Source of the DNA: Gammaproteobacteria bacterium RIFCSPHIGHO2_12_FULL_35_23
GTDB lineage: Bacteria > Pseudomonadota > Gammaproteobacteria > UBA12402
Assembly: GCA_001801465.1 (NCBI GenBank)
Contig: MGXT01000008.1
Coordinates: 1-64,000 of the forward strand
Length of the DNA: 64,000 nucleotides
Direction: 5' to 3'
Part shown: positions 27,846 through 37,038 of the stretch, piece after piece
Position numbering within the stretch: position 1 is the stretch's first letter
Layout of the letters: each line of letters starts with the position of its first letter
Position numbers and translations under genes: made by a program
Notes under the pieces: generated by a model
What the model was told of the DNA's origin: nothing
Seen by the model: only the letters and a program-made list of their open reading frames with translations
The model's database searches: none

Positions 27846-29111
27846 ATGCTACAAGGCGTTAAAGAAGTTTCAGTAATAGGACTAGGGTATGTTGGTTTAC
27901 CAACAGCTGCAATCATTGCTAGCAAGGGCTTGATAGTAAAGGGGATAGATATTAATGAAAAGATCATTAATACCATTAACTCAGGTAAAATTCATATTAT
28001 TGAACCTGATTTAGAAGCTGTCGTTAGAGTGGCGGTAGCTGATAAATACCTTTCTGCAAGTACTCAAGTTCAATCAGCAGATGTATTTATTATTACGGTG
28101 CCCACCCCCTTTAAAGAAGATTATCAACCTGATTTAAGTTATGTCAAAGCAGCTGCAGAATCGATTGCACCAGTTTTAAAAAAAGACAACTTAATCATAC
28201 TAGAATCTACTTCACCAGTTGGAGCCACTGAACAATTAACCGAATGGTTAATAAAAGCTCGCCCTGATTTATCATTTCCTAGTAAAACAAAGTTAGAAGC
28301 AGATATTGCTATTTGTTATTGCCCAGAACGGATTTTGCCAGGACGAGTCTTAACAGAATTAGTAGAAAACGATCGAATCATTGGCGGAATAAATAGTCGC
28401 TGTGCTGAAAAAGCTAAGCACTTTTATCAACAGTTTGTACGAGGTAACTGTGTTTTAACTGATGCCAGGACTGCAGAATTAGCTAAACTTACTGAAAATG
28501 CTTTTCGAGATGTGAACGTTGCTTTTGCAAATGAATTATCATTAATTTGTGATGAGCATCATATTAATGTTTGGGAGCTTATTAATTTAGTGAATCACCA
28601 TCCCAGGGTAAACGTTTTAAAGCCTGGTGCGGGGGTAGGAGGACACTGCATAGCAGTGGATCCTTGGTTTATTGTTTCAGCTTCTAAGCATGCAAAATTA
28701 ATTAAAACAGCTAGAGAAGTTAATAATTACAAGCCAAAATATATTGTCCAAAAGGTTTTTGAGGCAATAAAAAACCCTACTAATAAAATAGCCTGCTTAG
28801 GGTTAGCTTATAAACCTAATATTGACGATTTACGAGAAAGTCCAGCAGTTGAAATTGTTCATGAGTTAGCTACAAAATTGGCAAATACCATTGTAGTTAT
28901 AGAACCCAATGTTGATAGCTTGCCTAGTGAACTTAAAAATCATAAAAACATAGTATTTAACAATGCTATACAAGAAGTTTTAAAGGAAGCTGATGTTATT
29001 GTCATATTGGTTGCGCACCGTGATTTTATAGGTCTTGAGCCTTTTCTAAAGAATAGCCAAAAGGTTATTGACATTTGTGGAATAATAAATCGTGCAGTTA
29101 AAAAAGATTAA
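27846..29111 (+). CDS. wecC: UDP-N-acetyl-D-mannosamine dehydrogenase
   Basis: Oxidises UDP-ManNAc to UDP-ManNAcA with NAD+. The 421-residue protein has the Rossmann motif VIGLGYVGLPTAA and the thiolate active site GVGGHCIAVDPWFI, which separates WecC/WbpA types from UDP-glucose dehydrogenase. CLGLAYKPNIDDLRESPA lies in the UDP-binding domain. A GTG at 27837 is in frame but falls inside the Shine-Dalgarno AAGGAG; ATG 27846 is 8 bases downstream of it and was chosen. The end overlaps the heparinase-like gene by 20 bases. Confidence 0.95.
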   Translation: MLQGVKEVSVIGLGYVGLPTAAIIASKGLIVKGIDINEKIINTINSGKIHIIEPDLEAVVRVAVADKYLSASTQVQSADVFIITVPTPFKEDYQPDLSYVKAAAESIAPVLKKDNLIILESTSPVGATEQLTEWLIKARPDLSFPSKTKLEADIAICYCPERILPGRVLTELVENDRIIGGINSRCAEKAKHFYQQFVRGNCVLTDARTAELAKLTENAFRDVNVAFANELSLICDEHHINVWELINLVNHHPRVNVLKPGAGVGGHCIAVDPWFIVSASKHAKLIKTAREVNNYKPKYIVQKVFEAIKNPTNKIACLGLAYKPNIDDLRESPAVEIVHELATKLANTIVVIEPNVDSLPSELKNHKNIVFNNAIQEVLKEADVIVILVAHRDFIGLEPFLKNSQKVIDICGIINRAVKKD

Positions 29112-30735
29112 GCTCTATTATCATACGTTGCGCTATTTAACTTGTCGCCAGTTAATCTATCAAGTTTGGTACCGAGTATCTCCCAAATTGATACCGAGAA
29201 GCGAAGTAGCGAGTTTTTTATTACCCACTAATCCTTGGCAAACGCCAATTAAAAAGCCTAATAGCTTTGTACCACCAGTACAATTTAATTTTCTCAACCA
29301 AGAAATAAACTTTAAAAATTCAATCGATTGGAATTCAAAAAAACTACCAAAGTTATGGTTATATTGTTTGCACTATTTTGATTACTTAAACTCAATTAAT
29401 GAAGTTACTTTAGCAAATAGCTTAATGAATCGATGGATTGAAGATAATCCAATCCCACTAGGGAATGGTTGGGAATCCTATCCTATTTCCTTACGAATTG
29501 TTAATTGGTTAAAATGGGCATTGAAGGATAATTTTTTGTCAGAAAGCATCTTAAAAAGTGTAGCGTTACAAGCAAAATATTTATCTGGTCATATTGAATG
29601 GCATCTATTGGGGAATCATTTATTAGCAAATGCTAAGGCGCTAATTTTTGCAGGGTGCTGTTTACAGTCAAAAAGTGCCGAGCATTGGTTGCAGAAAGGT
29701 TTAAATATTTTTTCTAAACAGTTAGCCGAGCAGATATTAGGGGATGGGGCTCATTTTGAATTAAGCCCAATGTATCATGCAATAGTTCTAGAAGATTTAT
29801 TAGATGTTATCAATTTATTAAAAAGCTATAAAAAAATAATACCAGGCTATTATCTTATAACGGCTGAAAAAATGTTAACTTGGTTAATATCAATGTCAGA
29901 TCCAGTAGGGAATCCTTTATTTTTTAATGACTCAGCAAGAAATGTTGCGGCAAATTTGAATAGTTTGATTGCTTATGCATCACGTCTTGAAATTAATATC
30001 CATCCAATTAATAATACAAAAATATTCTGTAAGCACGAAAGCGGTTATATTCGTTTAACTCGAGGCGACTTGACAGTAATCTTAGATACAGCAGAAGTCG
30101 GGGCAAGCTATATTCCTGGACATGCACACGCCGATAGCTTGAGCTTTGAATTATTTTATAAGGAGAGCAAGATTTTCAGCAACTCAGGCATTTCAACTTA
30201 TGAAAATAATAGCCAAAGAGCTTGGCAACGCAGTACCGCAGCACATAATTGTTTAGTTATTAATGGAATTAATTCTTCGGAAGTCTGGGCTAGTTTTCGT
30301 GTGGCGAGAAGAGCTAGTATCATTAAGCGAAAGATCGATTTAGAACAAGGACTTATAGTAGCAGCGCACAACGGTTATAAAAAAATACTTGGCGCTAACT
30401 TAATTCATGAAAGAGCCTGGCAGTTAACCAATGAGACTTTTATAATTAGTGATCAAGTGACAGGAAAAGGGCAACATAACCTAGAGTTATTTTTTTATTT
30501 TCATCCTTCGATAAACCTAATTCAAAAAGATTCGCATTTACTAATTATCCAAGTTTTAGATTATAAGGTAAATTTAAGCTGGCAAGTGGACCCACAGTTA
30601 ATAATGAGTTTAGAAGCAGCTGAGTTTTACCCTGAATTTGGAAAAGTAGAAAGATGTCAGCGGTTAAAATTAAGTGTAAAAAATGTTAGACTTCCTTTTA
30701 AGGTTAAAAATAAATTATGCATATTCTCTTTTTAA
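29092..30735 (+). CDS. Heparinase II/III-family polysaccharide lyase-like protein
   Basis: Protein of 547 residues with an alpha/alpha-toroid N-terminal half (WESYPISLRIVNWLKWAL, IEWHLLGNHLLANAKALIF) and a Heparinase II/III-like C-terminal beta-sandwich. The latter has YIPGHAHADSLSFELFY and RAWQRSTAAHNCLVI, holding candidate catalytic Tyr and His residues. No signal peptide is evident. Such proteins are often encoded beside WbuB-like glycosyltransferases in uronic-acid polysaccharide loci, as here. It may cleave or edit a ManNAcA- or GlcA-containing glycan. The start is a GTG within the 3' end of wecC, with coupling likely. Confidence 0.82.
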   Translation: MQLKKIKLYYHTLRYLTCRQLIYQVWYRVSPKLIPRSEVASFLLPTNPWQTPIKKPNSFVPPVQFNFLNQEINFKNSIDWNSKKLPKLWLYCLHYFDYLNSINEVTLANSLMNRWIEDNPIPLGNGWESYPISLRIVNWLKWALKDNFLSESILKSVALQAKYLSGHIEWHLLGNHLLANAKALIFAGCCLQSKSAEHWLQKGLNIFSKQLAEQILGDGAHFELSPMYHAIVLEDLLDVINLLKSYKKIIPGYYLITAEKMLTWLISMSDPVGNPLFFNDSARNVAANLNSLIAYASRLEINIHPINNTKIFCKHESGYIRLTRGDLTVILDTAEVGASYIPGHAHADSLSFELFYKESKIFSNSGISTYENNSQRAWQRSTAAHNCLVINGINSSEVWASFRVARRASIIKRKIDLEQGLIVAAHNGYKKILGANLIHERAWQLTNETFIISDQVTGKGQHNLELFFYFHPSINLIQKDSHLLIIQVLDYKVNLSWQVDPQLIMSLEAAEFYPEFGKVERCQRLKLSVKNVRLPFKVKNKLCIFSF

Positions 30736-31943
30736 CTGACAACTTTCCGCCAGAAGTTAATGCAGCAGCCAGTCGTGTTTATGAGCGTGCTTGCTATTGG
30801 GTAAAATGGGGACATAAAGTTACCGTAATTACTTGTACGCCTAATTTTCCTCAAGGTAAAGTTTATCCAGGTTATAAAAACAAATGGTACCAAGTTGAAG
30901 AATTAAACGGCATAAAGGTTGTGCGAGTCAAAACTTTTATGGCTAAAAATGAAGGATTTTTTTGGCGTATTATTGACTTCAACTCTTATATGATTATGGC
31001 GATTGTTGTTGGTGTATTTCAAAAAGAGGTTGATATAATTGTCGCTACTACACCACAATTTTTTGCAGGGGTTGGTGGTTATTTCTTATCAGTATTAAAA
31101 CGCAAGTCTTTTATTTTGGAAGTTAGTGATCTTTGGCCAGCATCCATCGCAGCAGTAGGTGCAATATCAAAAAATTCTAAAATCTATAAGATAATAGAGA
31201 AAATAGAATTGTTTCTCTACCGCCATTCTCGAAAAATCATAGTATTAACACAAGCCTTTAAAGTAGATCTGGTAACAAGAGGTATAGTTGCCGAAAAAGT
31301 AGAAGTAATAATTAATGGTGTAGAATTGGAAAATTATTTTCCTAGGCCAAAAGATAGCAATACGCTTACCTCATTAAATTTAACCAATGAATTTATTGTT
31401 GGATATATTGGTACTCATGGTATGGCACATAATTTACTTAATGTTTTAAAAGTTGCAAAAAAAATAGAATCTCTTAACAAAACTATTCAATTTATGTTTG
31501 TAGGGGATGGAGCAGATAGAGATAATTTGATTAAATTTGCTGACAAGAATAAAATAAAAAACGCACGGTTTATTTCTGCTCAGCCTAAAGAAAAAATGCC
31601 AGCCTATTGGAGTTTATGTGATATTGCATTAATTCATTTAAAAGATGAAAAAACTTTTTCAACAGTTATTCCTTCTAAATTGTTTGAGGCCATGGCTATG
31701 GGATTACCTATCTTTTTAGTTGCTCCCAAAGGAGAGGTAAGTAATTTAGTAGAACGAATGCAGTGTGGCATGTTTGTAGAAGCTGGTGATTTAATTGCTT
31801 TTGAAAAAAAGTTGCTTGAATTATTTTCATCAACTAGTAAGCTGGAGTTAATGAAGAAAAATTCTTTAGAATCAGTAAAAAAATTTAGTAGAGAAGCTCA
31901 AGCTAAATTATTTTTAGAGGTAGTGTCACAAAATATAAATTAA
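30717..31943 (+). CDS. WbuB-like GT4 glycosyltransferase
   Basis: GT-B glycosyltransferase of 408 residues. The start HILFLTDNFPPEVNAAASRV and LEVSDLWPASIAAVGAI are typical of the WbuB/L-fucosamine transferase-like subgroup. KLFEAMAMGLPIFLV is in the donor-binding region. It is the last gene of the rightward operon. It overlaps the heparinase-like gene by 19 bases, and its 3' end overlaps the convergent membrane protein by 4 bases. Acceptor and donor are unknown. Confidence 0.88.
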   Translation: MHILFLTDNFPPEVNAAASRVYERACYWVKWGHKVTVITCTPNFPQGKVYPGYKNKWYQVEELNGIKVVRVKTFMAKNEGFFWRIIDFNSYMIMAIVVGVFQKEVDIIVATTPQFFAGVGGYFLSVLKRKSFILEVSDLWPASIAAVGAISKNSKIYKIIEKIELFLYRHSRKIIVLTQAFKVDLVTRGIVAEKVEVIINGVELENYFPRPKDSNTLTSLNLTNEFIVGYIGTHGMAHNLLNVLKVAKKIESLNKTIQFMFVGDGADRDNLIKFADKNKIKNARFISAQPKEKMPAYWSLCDIALIHLKDEKTFSTVIPSKLFEAMAMGLPIFLVAPKGEVSNLVERMQCGMFVEAGDLIAFEKKLLELFSSTSKLELMKKNSLESVKKFSREAQAKLFLEVVSQNIN

Positions 31944-33718
31944 GCTCCTTGATAAGAACAGACAGTAAATTTTTTTACACAAAAAATTTGATAATGAATA
32001 TGGGGCTTAGAAATTAGAATTTCTTGCAATAAGTTAGGAGCCTGTTTTTGCAGGCGTTGCATAGCTATAGTGGCATCAGGATCAATTTTACTAGAGACCA
32101 CAATATAATTAATTTTATTTTGAAGAATAATATTTTTAAGAGCAGTGGAGTCATTAGGGAAAGTTTGAATAAATATAGTATGTCCATAAAACAAACCAGC
32201 TTCGTAATGAGTGGGGCCCAGAATGACCAGCTTTGAATTTTGCATAATTGAATAGACAAACCCGCCAATACTAGGAAAATATTTATAAGCATTGGTTTTG
32301 TTACTATTCAATGGAAAAATTGTATTGTGACTACGTGTGACAGTTAACACTGAAAATAGACAGGCAATGAGTAGACCTAAAATTAATAAAATAACAGCAA
32401 GTCTTCGATGCCAGACAGCAAGATATTTTTCTGCTTGTTGATACCAGGAAGGTAGATAGCGATGAAAATTAAATAAAAAGTTAGTGCTGGCAACGAATAT
32501 TCCGCAAATTGCAGTAATATGTAAACCTTCGCGTATATCATACCGACCAAAAATAAACCAGAGTAAAGTACTGGGTATTACAAACCCAATAAATAAATAC
32601 TTAGCTGGTTTAAATTGCCAAGCGCTTAAAGCTGCTAAAATAAACAAAACTAATACCAAGGGTTTGCATAAGAAATAACGATAAACACTATTAAAGAAAG
32701 TAAGTATTATGGCTTTAAAACTTAAGCTCGCATTGAGTGAACTGTAAATTACCCCTGAATTGTGATAAAAACCTGCTCCTGGTCCAAAAGCCCAGCTGTA
32801 AGCCCCTATTGCTATGATGATAAATAAAAGTAATTCTTTTTTCTGTAACTGACGTTGAAATAACTGTATCAAGCCAATAATAGGTAAACTTAGTCCCGCA
32901 AATAATAGAGCAGGTTGTTTAGACCAACAGGCAGTGATAGTACATAATGTCATTATAAAAAGCACAAAGAGTTTTTTATTTTGGTAGTAGTTAATATATA
33001 AAGCCACAGCGCAACCTAATGCAGCAGCCATTAAAGGATCTGCGTAACCTATACTATAAAATTTGTAACCACTAAAAAACATAAGGCCTGGAAAGACGCT
33101 GATTGCAATTATTATTAAATAGCTTAATAAGTGATTTTTAATAGTTTTACAGCTAAAGGCTGTAGCATTGAGTAAAGAAAAAGCCAAAATTGGACACAGT
33201 GCAGCTTTAACAGCCCCTTGTGGTAAAAAAGAATTAAGTAACTTATAGCAATAAGAAATAATTAGAGAAAAGAAAGGGGGGTAGAGTTCGGGGGCCAATT
33301 GTTGATTATAAAAATTTAATGCCCAAAAATTCCAGCTTGCCAAAGCGTCATCAATCGAAAAAGCACTGAGTCCAGAAAAAATAACTAGGGGTAACAGCAA
33401 ACCAATATTCATAATGATTAATGAAAAATCTGCAGATTGCCAAGTTATAAACAAAGTATTTTTGGATTTAGTAAGCTGAAAAAAAGCCAAAGCAATAAAC
33501 AATAAATTAATGATCAATATTGGAGTATGGTCATAAAGGTTGAAAGTGAGTAGTAAGGCAGCAAAAAGGTTACAGATTAAAATACTGATAATAGGAATAG
33601 TGCTAGCTAAGAGAGGTGTGCTAAGTAGCCTTGGAAAAATAGCAACGGCTGGCGCAAAAAATACACTAATGATTAACCAAGTTGTGAGCGGTAAATAAGC
33701 GGTCAGTATTAGAAACAT
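31940..33718 (-). CDS. Polytopic membrane protein, probable GT-C glycosyltransferase
   Basis: Inner-membrane protein of 592 residues with about thirteen helices. The first large loop has FSIDDALASWNFWALNFYNQ followed by PELYPPFFSLIISYCY, an acidic pair and Pro-rich segment consistent with GT-C enzymes. The C-terminal 100 residues are soluble and probably periplasmic (VVSSKIDPDATIAMQRLQKQ). It could transfer a polyprenyl-phosphate sugar onto the polymer. It is the only leftward gene between wbuB-like and ugd. Family assignment rests on topology and weak motifs. Confidence 0.6.
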   Translation of the reverse strand: MFLILTAYLPLTTWLIISVFFAPAVAIFPRLLSTPLLASTIPIISILICNLFAALLLTFNLYDHTPILIINLLFIALAFFQLTKSKNTLFITWQSADFSLIIMNIGLLLPLVIFSGLSAFSIDDALASWNFWALNFYNQQLAPELYPPFFSLIISYCYKLLNSFLPQGAVKAALCPILAFSLLNATAFSCKTIKNHLLSYLIIIAISVFPGLMFFSGYKFYSIGYADPLMAAALGCAVALYINYYQNKKLFVLFIMTLCTITACWSKQPALLFAGLSLPIIGLIQLFQRQLQKKELLLFIIIAIGAYSWAFGPGAGFYHNSGVIYSSLNASLSFKAIILTFFNSVYRYFLCKPLVLVLFILAALSAWQFKPAKYLFIGFVIPSTLLWFIFGRYDIREGLHITAICGIFVASTNFLFNFHRYLPSWYQQAEKYLAVWHRRLAVILLILGLLIACLFSVLTVTRSHNTIFPLNSNKTNAYKYFPSIGGFVYSIMQNSKLVILGPTHYEAGLFYGHTIFIQTFPNDSTALKNIILQNKINYIVVSSKIDPDATIAMQRLQKQAPNLLQEILISKPHIHYQIFCVKKFTVCSYQGA

Positions 33719-33825
33719 AAGGGTTGCTGTCCATATTATAATCAGGTTATTCCTGCTAATGGTTTGTATTTTAAAAAGCTTTATGCCAAAATAACAGGCT
33801 TATTTTCTTAAGGCAAAAAATAATC

Positions 33826-35160
33826 ATGACATTAAAAGTAACTGTAATCGGTGCAGGTTATGTGGGTTTAACTACAGCAGCTTGTTTTGCACAGCTAGGC
33901 CATGAAGTTCACTGTATCGATATTAATGAAATCCGGATAGCGGAATTAAAACAAGGTAAATTGCCAATTTATGAACCTGGGTTACAGGAATTGGTGATCA
34001 AAAATGTTCAGGTTAAGCGATTACAGTTTGTTTTTGGCTTGGAAAATGTGCCAGTAGGACAAAAAATTTATATCATCGCAGTCGGTACGCCTATGCAGGA
34101 GGATGGTTCTGCAAATACCAGCTATGTAGAAGCAGCAGCAAGAAATATTGCCAAACATCTTAATGATTACGCAGTGATTATTACTAAATCTACGGTGCCA
34201 GTGGGGACTGCTGAGAAGATTCATAATATTATTAAAGCAGAATTATTAAGAAAAAATAAAAAAATTCAATATAGTGTGGTAAGTAATCCTGAATTTTTAA
34301 AACAAGGCGATGCAGTAAAGGACTGTTTATATCCCAACCGAGTTATTGTAGGGGTAGACGATCAACGTGCCAGTGAAATTATGAAGCAACTTTATGTACC
34401 AATGAAATTAACCTCAGAACAATATTTAGAGATGGGCATTAAAGATGCTGAAATGACAAAATATGCCGCTAATGCCATGCTTGCTACCAAAATTTCATTT
34501 ATTAATGAAATGGCAAATATTTGCGAAAAAATAGGAGCTAATGTCGAGAATATTAAACGTGGGATAGGTTCAGATTCTAGAATAGGTTTTGCTTTTTTAA
34601 ATGCAGGGTGTGGTTATGGCGGATCTTGTTTTCCCAAAGATGTGCGTGCATTAATTTTTAATGCAGAGCAGGTAGGAGTTGATGCAAAATTATTAAAAGC
34701 CGTTGAACTACGTAATGAATTACAAAAATATATCTTAGTACAAAAATTATTAAATTACTTTGCCAGTAATATTAAAGATAAGACTTTTGCAGTGTGGGGC
34801 TTAGCCTTTAAACCAGACACTGATGATATGCGTGAAGCCAGCGCAGTGATTTTTATTACTGAAGCGATTAAACGAGGGGCGAAAATAAAAGCCTATGACC
34901 CACAGGCTATGCTTGTAGCTCAGAAAATGTTTCCTGCTGAATACTTTAAGAATGGGTTAATGCTAGTTAGTGATAAAGAAACGGCGGTAGAGAATGCAGA
35001 TGGCTTGGTGGTTATTACTGAATGGCCAGAATTTAAAACGGCTAATTTTAAAGAGCTGCAACAGAAAATGAAAGGTAAATTAATACTTGACGGTAGGAAT
35101 TGTTTGCCGAAAGAAAAAATAACTTCTTTAGCGATGGATTATATTGGTGTAGGGATCTAA
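33826..35160 (+). CDS. ugd: UDP-glucose 6-dehydrogenase
   Basis: Makes UDP-glucuronate from UDP-glucose with two NAD+. The 444-residue protein starts with VTVIGAGYVGLTTAACFAQL and contains STVPVGTAEKI, SNPEFLKQGDAV and the catalytic Cys motif GCGYGGSCFPKDVRAL. The latter distinguishes it from WecC. WGLAFKPDTDDMREASA is the C-terminal domain signature. An AAGG lies upstream of the ATG. galU follows 14 bases later, so the pair converts glucose 1-phosphate to UDP-GlcA, the substrate of the UDP-xylose synthase encoded at 18.1 kb. Confidence 0.95.
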   Translation: MTLKVTVIGAGYVGLTTAACFAQLGHEVHCIDINEIRIAELKQGKLPIYEPGLQELVIKNVQVKRLQFVFGLENVPVGQKIYIIAVGTPMQEDGSANTSYVEAAARNIAKHLNDYAVIITKSTVPVGTAEKIHNIIKAELLRKNKKIQYSVVSNPEFLKQGDAVKDCLYPNRVIVGVDDQRASEIMKQLYVPMKLTSEQYLEMGIKDAEMTKYAANAMLATKISFINEMANICEKIGANVENIKRGIGSDSRIGFAFLNAGCGYGGSCFPKDVRALIFNAEQVGVDAKLLKAVELRNELQKYILVQKLLNYFASNIKDKTFAVWGLAFKPDTDDMREASAVIFITEAIKRGAKIKAYDPQAMLVAQKMFPAEYFKNGLMLVSDKETAVENADGLVVITEWPEFKTANFKELQQKMKGKLILDGRNCLPKEKITSLAMDYIGVGI

Positions 35161-35174
35161 AAGGATAACGGGTT

Positions 35175-36041
35175 ATGATTAGAAAAGCAGTATTTCCAGT
35201 AGCGGGGATGGGGACTAGATTTTTACCTGCAACGAAAGCCAGCCCTAAAGAAATGCTACCTATTGTTGATAAGCCATTAATTCAATATGCAGTCGAAGAA
35301 GCAGTTAAAGCAGGGGTTACAGAGTTAATTTTTATTACCAATAGTAGTAAAAGACCCATCGAAGATCACTTTGATAGTAACTATGAATTAGAGCATAAAT
35401 TAGCAGAACGAGGTAAACTTGATTCACTTAAACTGGTAAAAAATATTTTACCTGAAGGGATTTCCTGTGTTTATGTAAGACAATATGAGACTTTAGGACT
35501 TGGCCATGCCATATTGTGTGCCAAAACAGTAGTAGGCAATGAACCTTTTGCTGTTATTCTAGCGGATGATTTATTTGTTGATGAGGGTAAACCTACTTTA
35601 AAACAAATGGCTGAGATTTATGATCAGCATCAAGGTGGTGTGATTGCAGTTGAAGAGGTAGCTGATACCACTAAATATGGCATTATAGAAGTTGAACAGC
35701 GAACAGGCTCTATTATCCAAATTAAAAATATTGTCGAAAAACCCTTGCCTAGTATAGCACCCTCTAATTTGGGAGTAGCAGGTCGGTATATTTTACCTCC
35801 ACAAATTTTTACTTATTTAGAAAAAACTAAGCATGATAAAACAGGTGAAATTCAGTTAACCGATGCTATTGCGGCTATGCTTACCACAGAAAAAATTTAT
35901 GCCTATTGTTTTGCTGGTAAACGCTATGATTGTGGCGATAAATTAGGTTATCTAAAAGCAACAGTAGAAATGGGGTTGAAACATCCAGAGCTTGCAACAG
36001 CTTTTGCAGAATATCTACAAGAATTGTTACCGGTCATTTAA
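35175..36041 (+). CDS. galU: UTP-glucose-1-phosphate uridylyltransferase
   Basis: Makes UDP-glucose. The 288-residue protein opens with AVFPVAGMGTRFLPATKASP and has KEMLPIVDKPLIQYAVEEAV, VRQYETLGLGHAI and the metal-binding LADDLF. FAGKRYDCGDKLGYLKA is the C-terminal family signature. AAAAGGAT precedes the ATG. It is in a two-gene unit with ugd and overlaps the convergent oxyR by 15 bases at the 3' end. It feeds both UDP-GlcA-derived sugars and general envelope metabolism. Confidence 0.96.
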   Translation: MIRKAVFPVAGMGTRFLPATKASPKEMLPIVDKPLIQYAVEEAVKAGVTELIFITNSSKRPIEDHFDSNYELEHKLAERGKLDSLKLVKNILPEGISCVYVRQYETLGLGHAILCAKTVVGNEPFAVILADDLFVDEGKPTLKQMAEIYDQHQGGVIAVEEVADTTKYGIIEVEQRTGSIIQIKNIVEKPLPSIAPSNLGVAGRYILPPQIFTYLEKTKHDKTGEIQLTDAIAAMLTTEKIYAYCFAGKRYDCGDKLGYLKATVEMGLKHPELATAFAEYLQELLPVI

Positions 36042-36905
36042 TTCGGCAGAAATAATGGCGGAGAGTTTAATTAAACAGCTTTCTAGCGGTGAGCTTTTAC
36101 GTCTGATTAAAACAATTTCTCGGTAAGGTTCTGGGGACTTAAAAGGTCTTAGGGAAAGTAGTTGAGAATTAGTTTTAGCAGCAAGTTCAGGCAATAAAGT
36201 TATCCCTACCCCACTTGCTACCATATAACGTAGCGTTTCTAAGCTAGTTGCTTCAAAGAAATCTGACCGATTGGCTAAATGACAGGCTTCTAATGCTTGC
36301 TCTCGCAAGCAGTGCCCTTCACTAAGTAGTAATAAGTTTTCTTGTTGGATATCTTTTAGTGTTAATGTAGATTTATTATTTAATGGATGCTGCTTAGGTA
36401 AGGCAATTAAAAACTTTTCTTGATAAAGAGGAGTAATGGCTAAATTTGTGGTATCAATAGGCAGAGCTAAAATTGCTGCATCTAAACTACCAGATTTTAA
36501 TTTTTTTAAAGTTAAGTCTGTTTTTTCTTCATGGAGAAACAAACGTAACTGCGGCAAGGCTTTGTTAATTTTTGGCAAAATCTTTGGTAATAAATAAGGG
36601 CCAATTGTTGGAATAAGGCTAAGCTGTATGGTCGCACAAAAAGGATCTTTAGCTGCTTTGGCAACCTGTTTAATGTCACTAACTTGTTGAATAATTATTC
36701 TAGCTTTATCCACAATTTTTTCACCAACAGGGGTGAATAAAACAGGTTTATTATTTCTTTCAATGAGTTGAATTTCTAATTCTTCTTCAATTTTTTTTAT
36801 TTGCATGCTTAAAGTAGGTTGACTGACAAAGCATTTTTCAGCTGCTTTACCAAAATGTTTGGTTTCATAAAGAGTGATTAAATATTGTAAATCTCTTATA
36901 TTCAT
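36027..36905 (-). CDS. oxyR: LysR-family hydrogen peroxide sensor OxyR
   Basis: LysR-type regulator of 292 residues with an N-terminal winged HTH (FGKAAEKCFVSQPTLSMQIK) and a C-terminal effector domain. SEGHCLREQALEACHL places cysteines at residues 199 and 208, the same numbering as the E. coli OxyR redox pair. It should therefore sense peroxide through a reversible disulfide. It is divergent from ahpC across 133 bases, the usual arrangement for direct activation of the peroxidase. Confidence 0.94.
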   Translation of the reverse strand: MNIRDLQYLITLYETKHFGKAAEKCFVSQPTLSMQIKKIEEELEIQLIERNNKPVLFTPVGEKIVDKARIIIQQVSDIKQVAKAAKDPFCATIQLSLIPTIGPYLLPKILPKINKALPQLRLFLHEEKTDLTLKKLKSGSLDAAILALPIDTTNLAITPLYQEKFLIALPKQHPLNNKSTLTLKDIQQENLLLLSEGHCLREQALEACHLANRSDFFEATSLETLRYMVASGVGITLLPELAAKTNSQLLSLRPFKSPEPYREIVLIRRKSSPLESCLIKLSAIISAELNDR

Positions 36906-36967
36906 AGATTATCCTAAGCTGGCAGCTAATTATAAATATAATCTATTATTATAATAAAAACAATTGA

Positions 36968-36996
36968 TTTAATAAATAGCATAAAGTGTCTATAAT
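36968..36996 (+). promoter_or_regulatory. ahpC promoter with likely OxyR control
   Basis: A perfect TATAAT lies at 36991-36996, 43 bases before the ahpC ATG. The expected -35 region (36968-36973) is a poor match, which is usual for OxyR-activated promoters. ATAG (36976-36979) and CTAT (36990-36993) sit in the region where OxyR would contact polymerase. Their spacing does not match the strict consensus, so the operator itself is tentative. Confidence 0.45.
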
Positions 36997-37038
36997 AGAG
37001 AGAGAATTAGTAATTCATTAAAGAAATAGGAGAAAATT

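Noticed and set aside
36906-37038. Consensus OxyR operator
   Set aside because: ATAG and CTAT are present but their spacing (10 bases between them) does not match the ATAG-N7-CTAT pattern, so no operator was called as certain.
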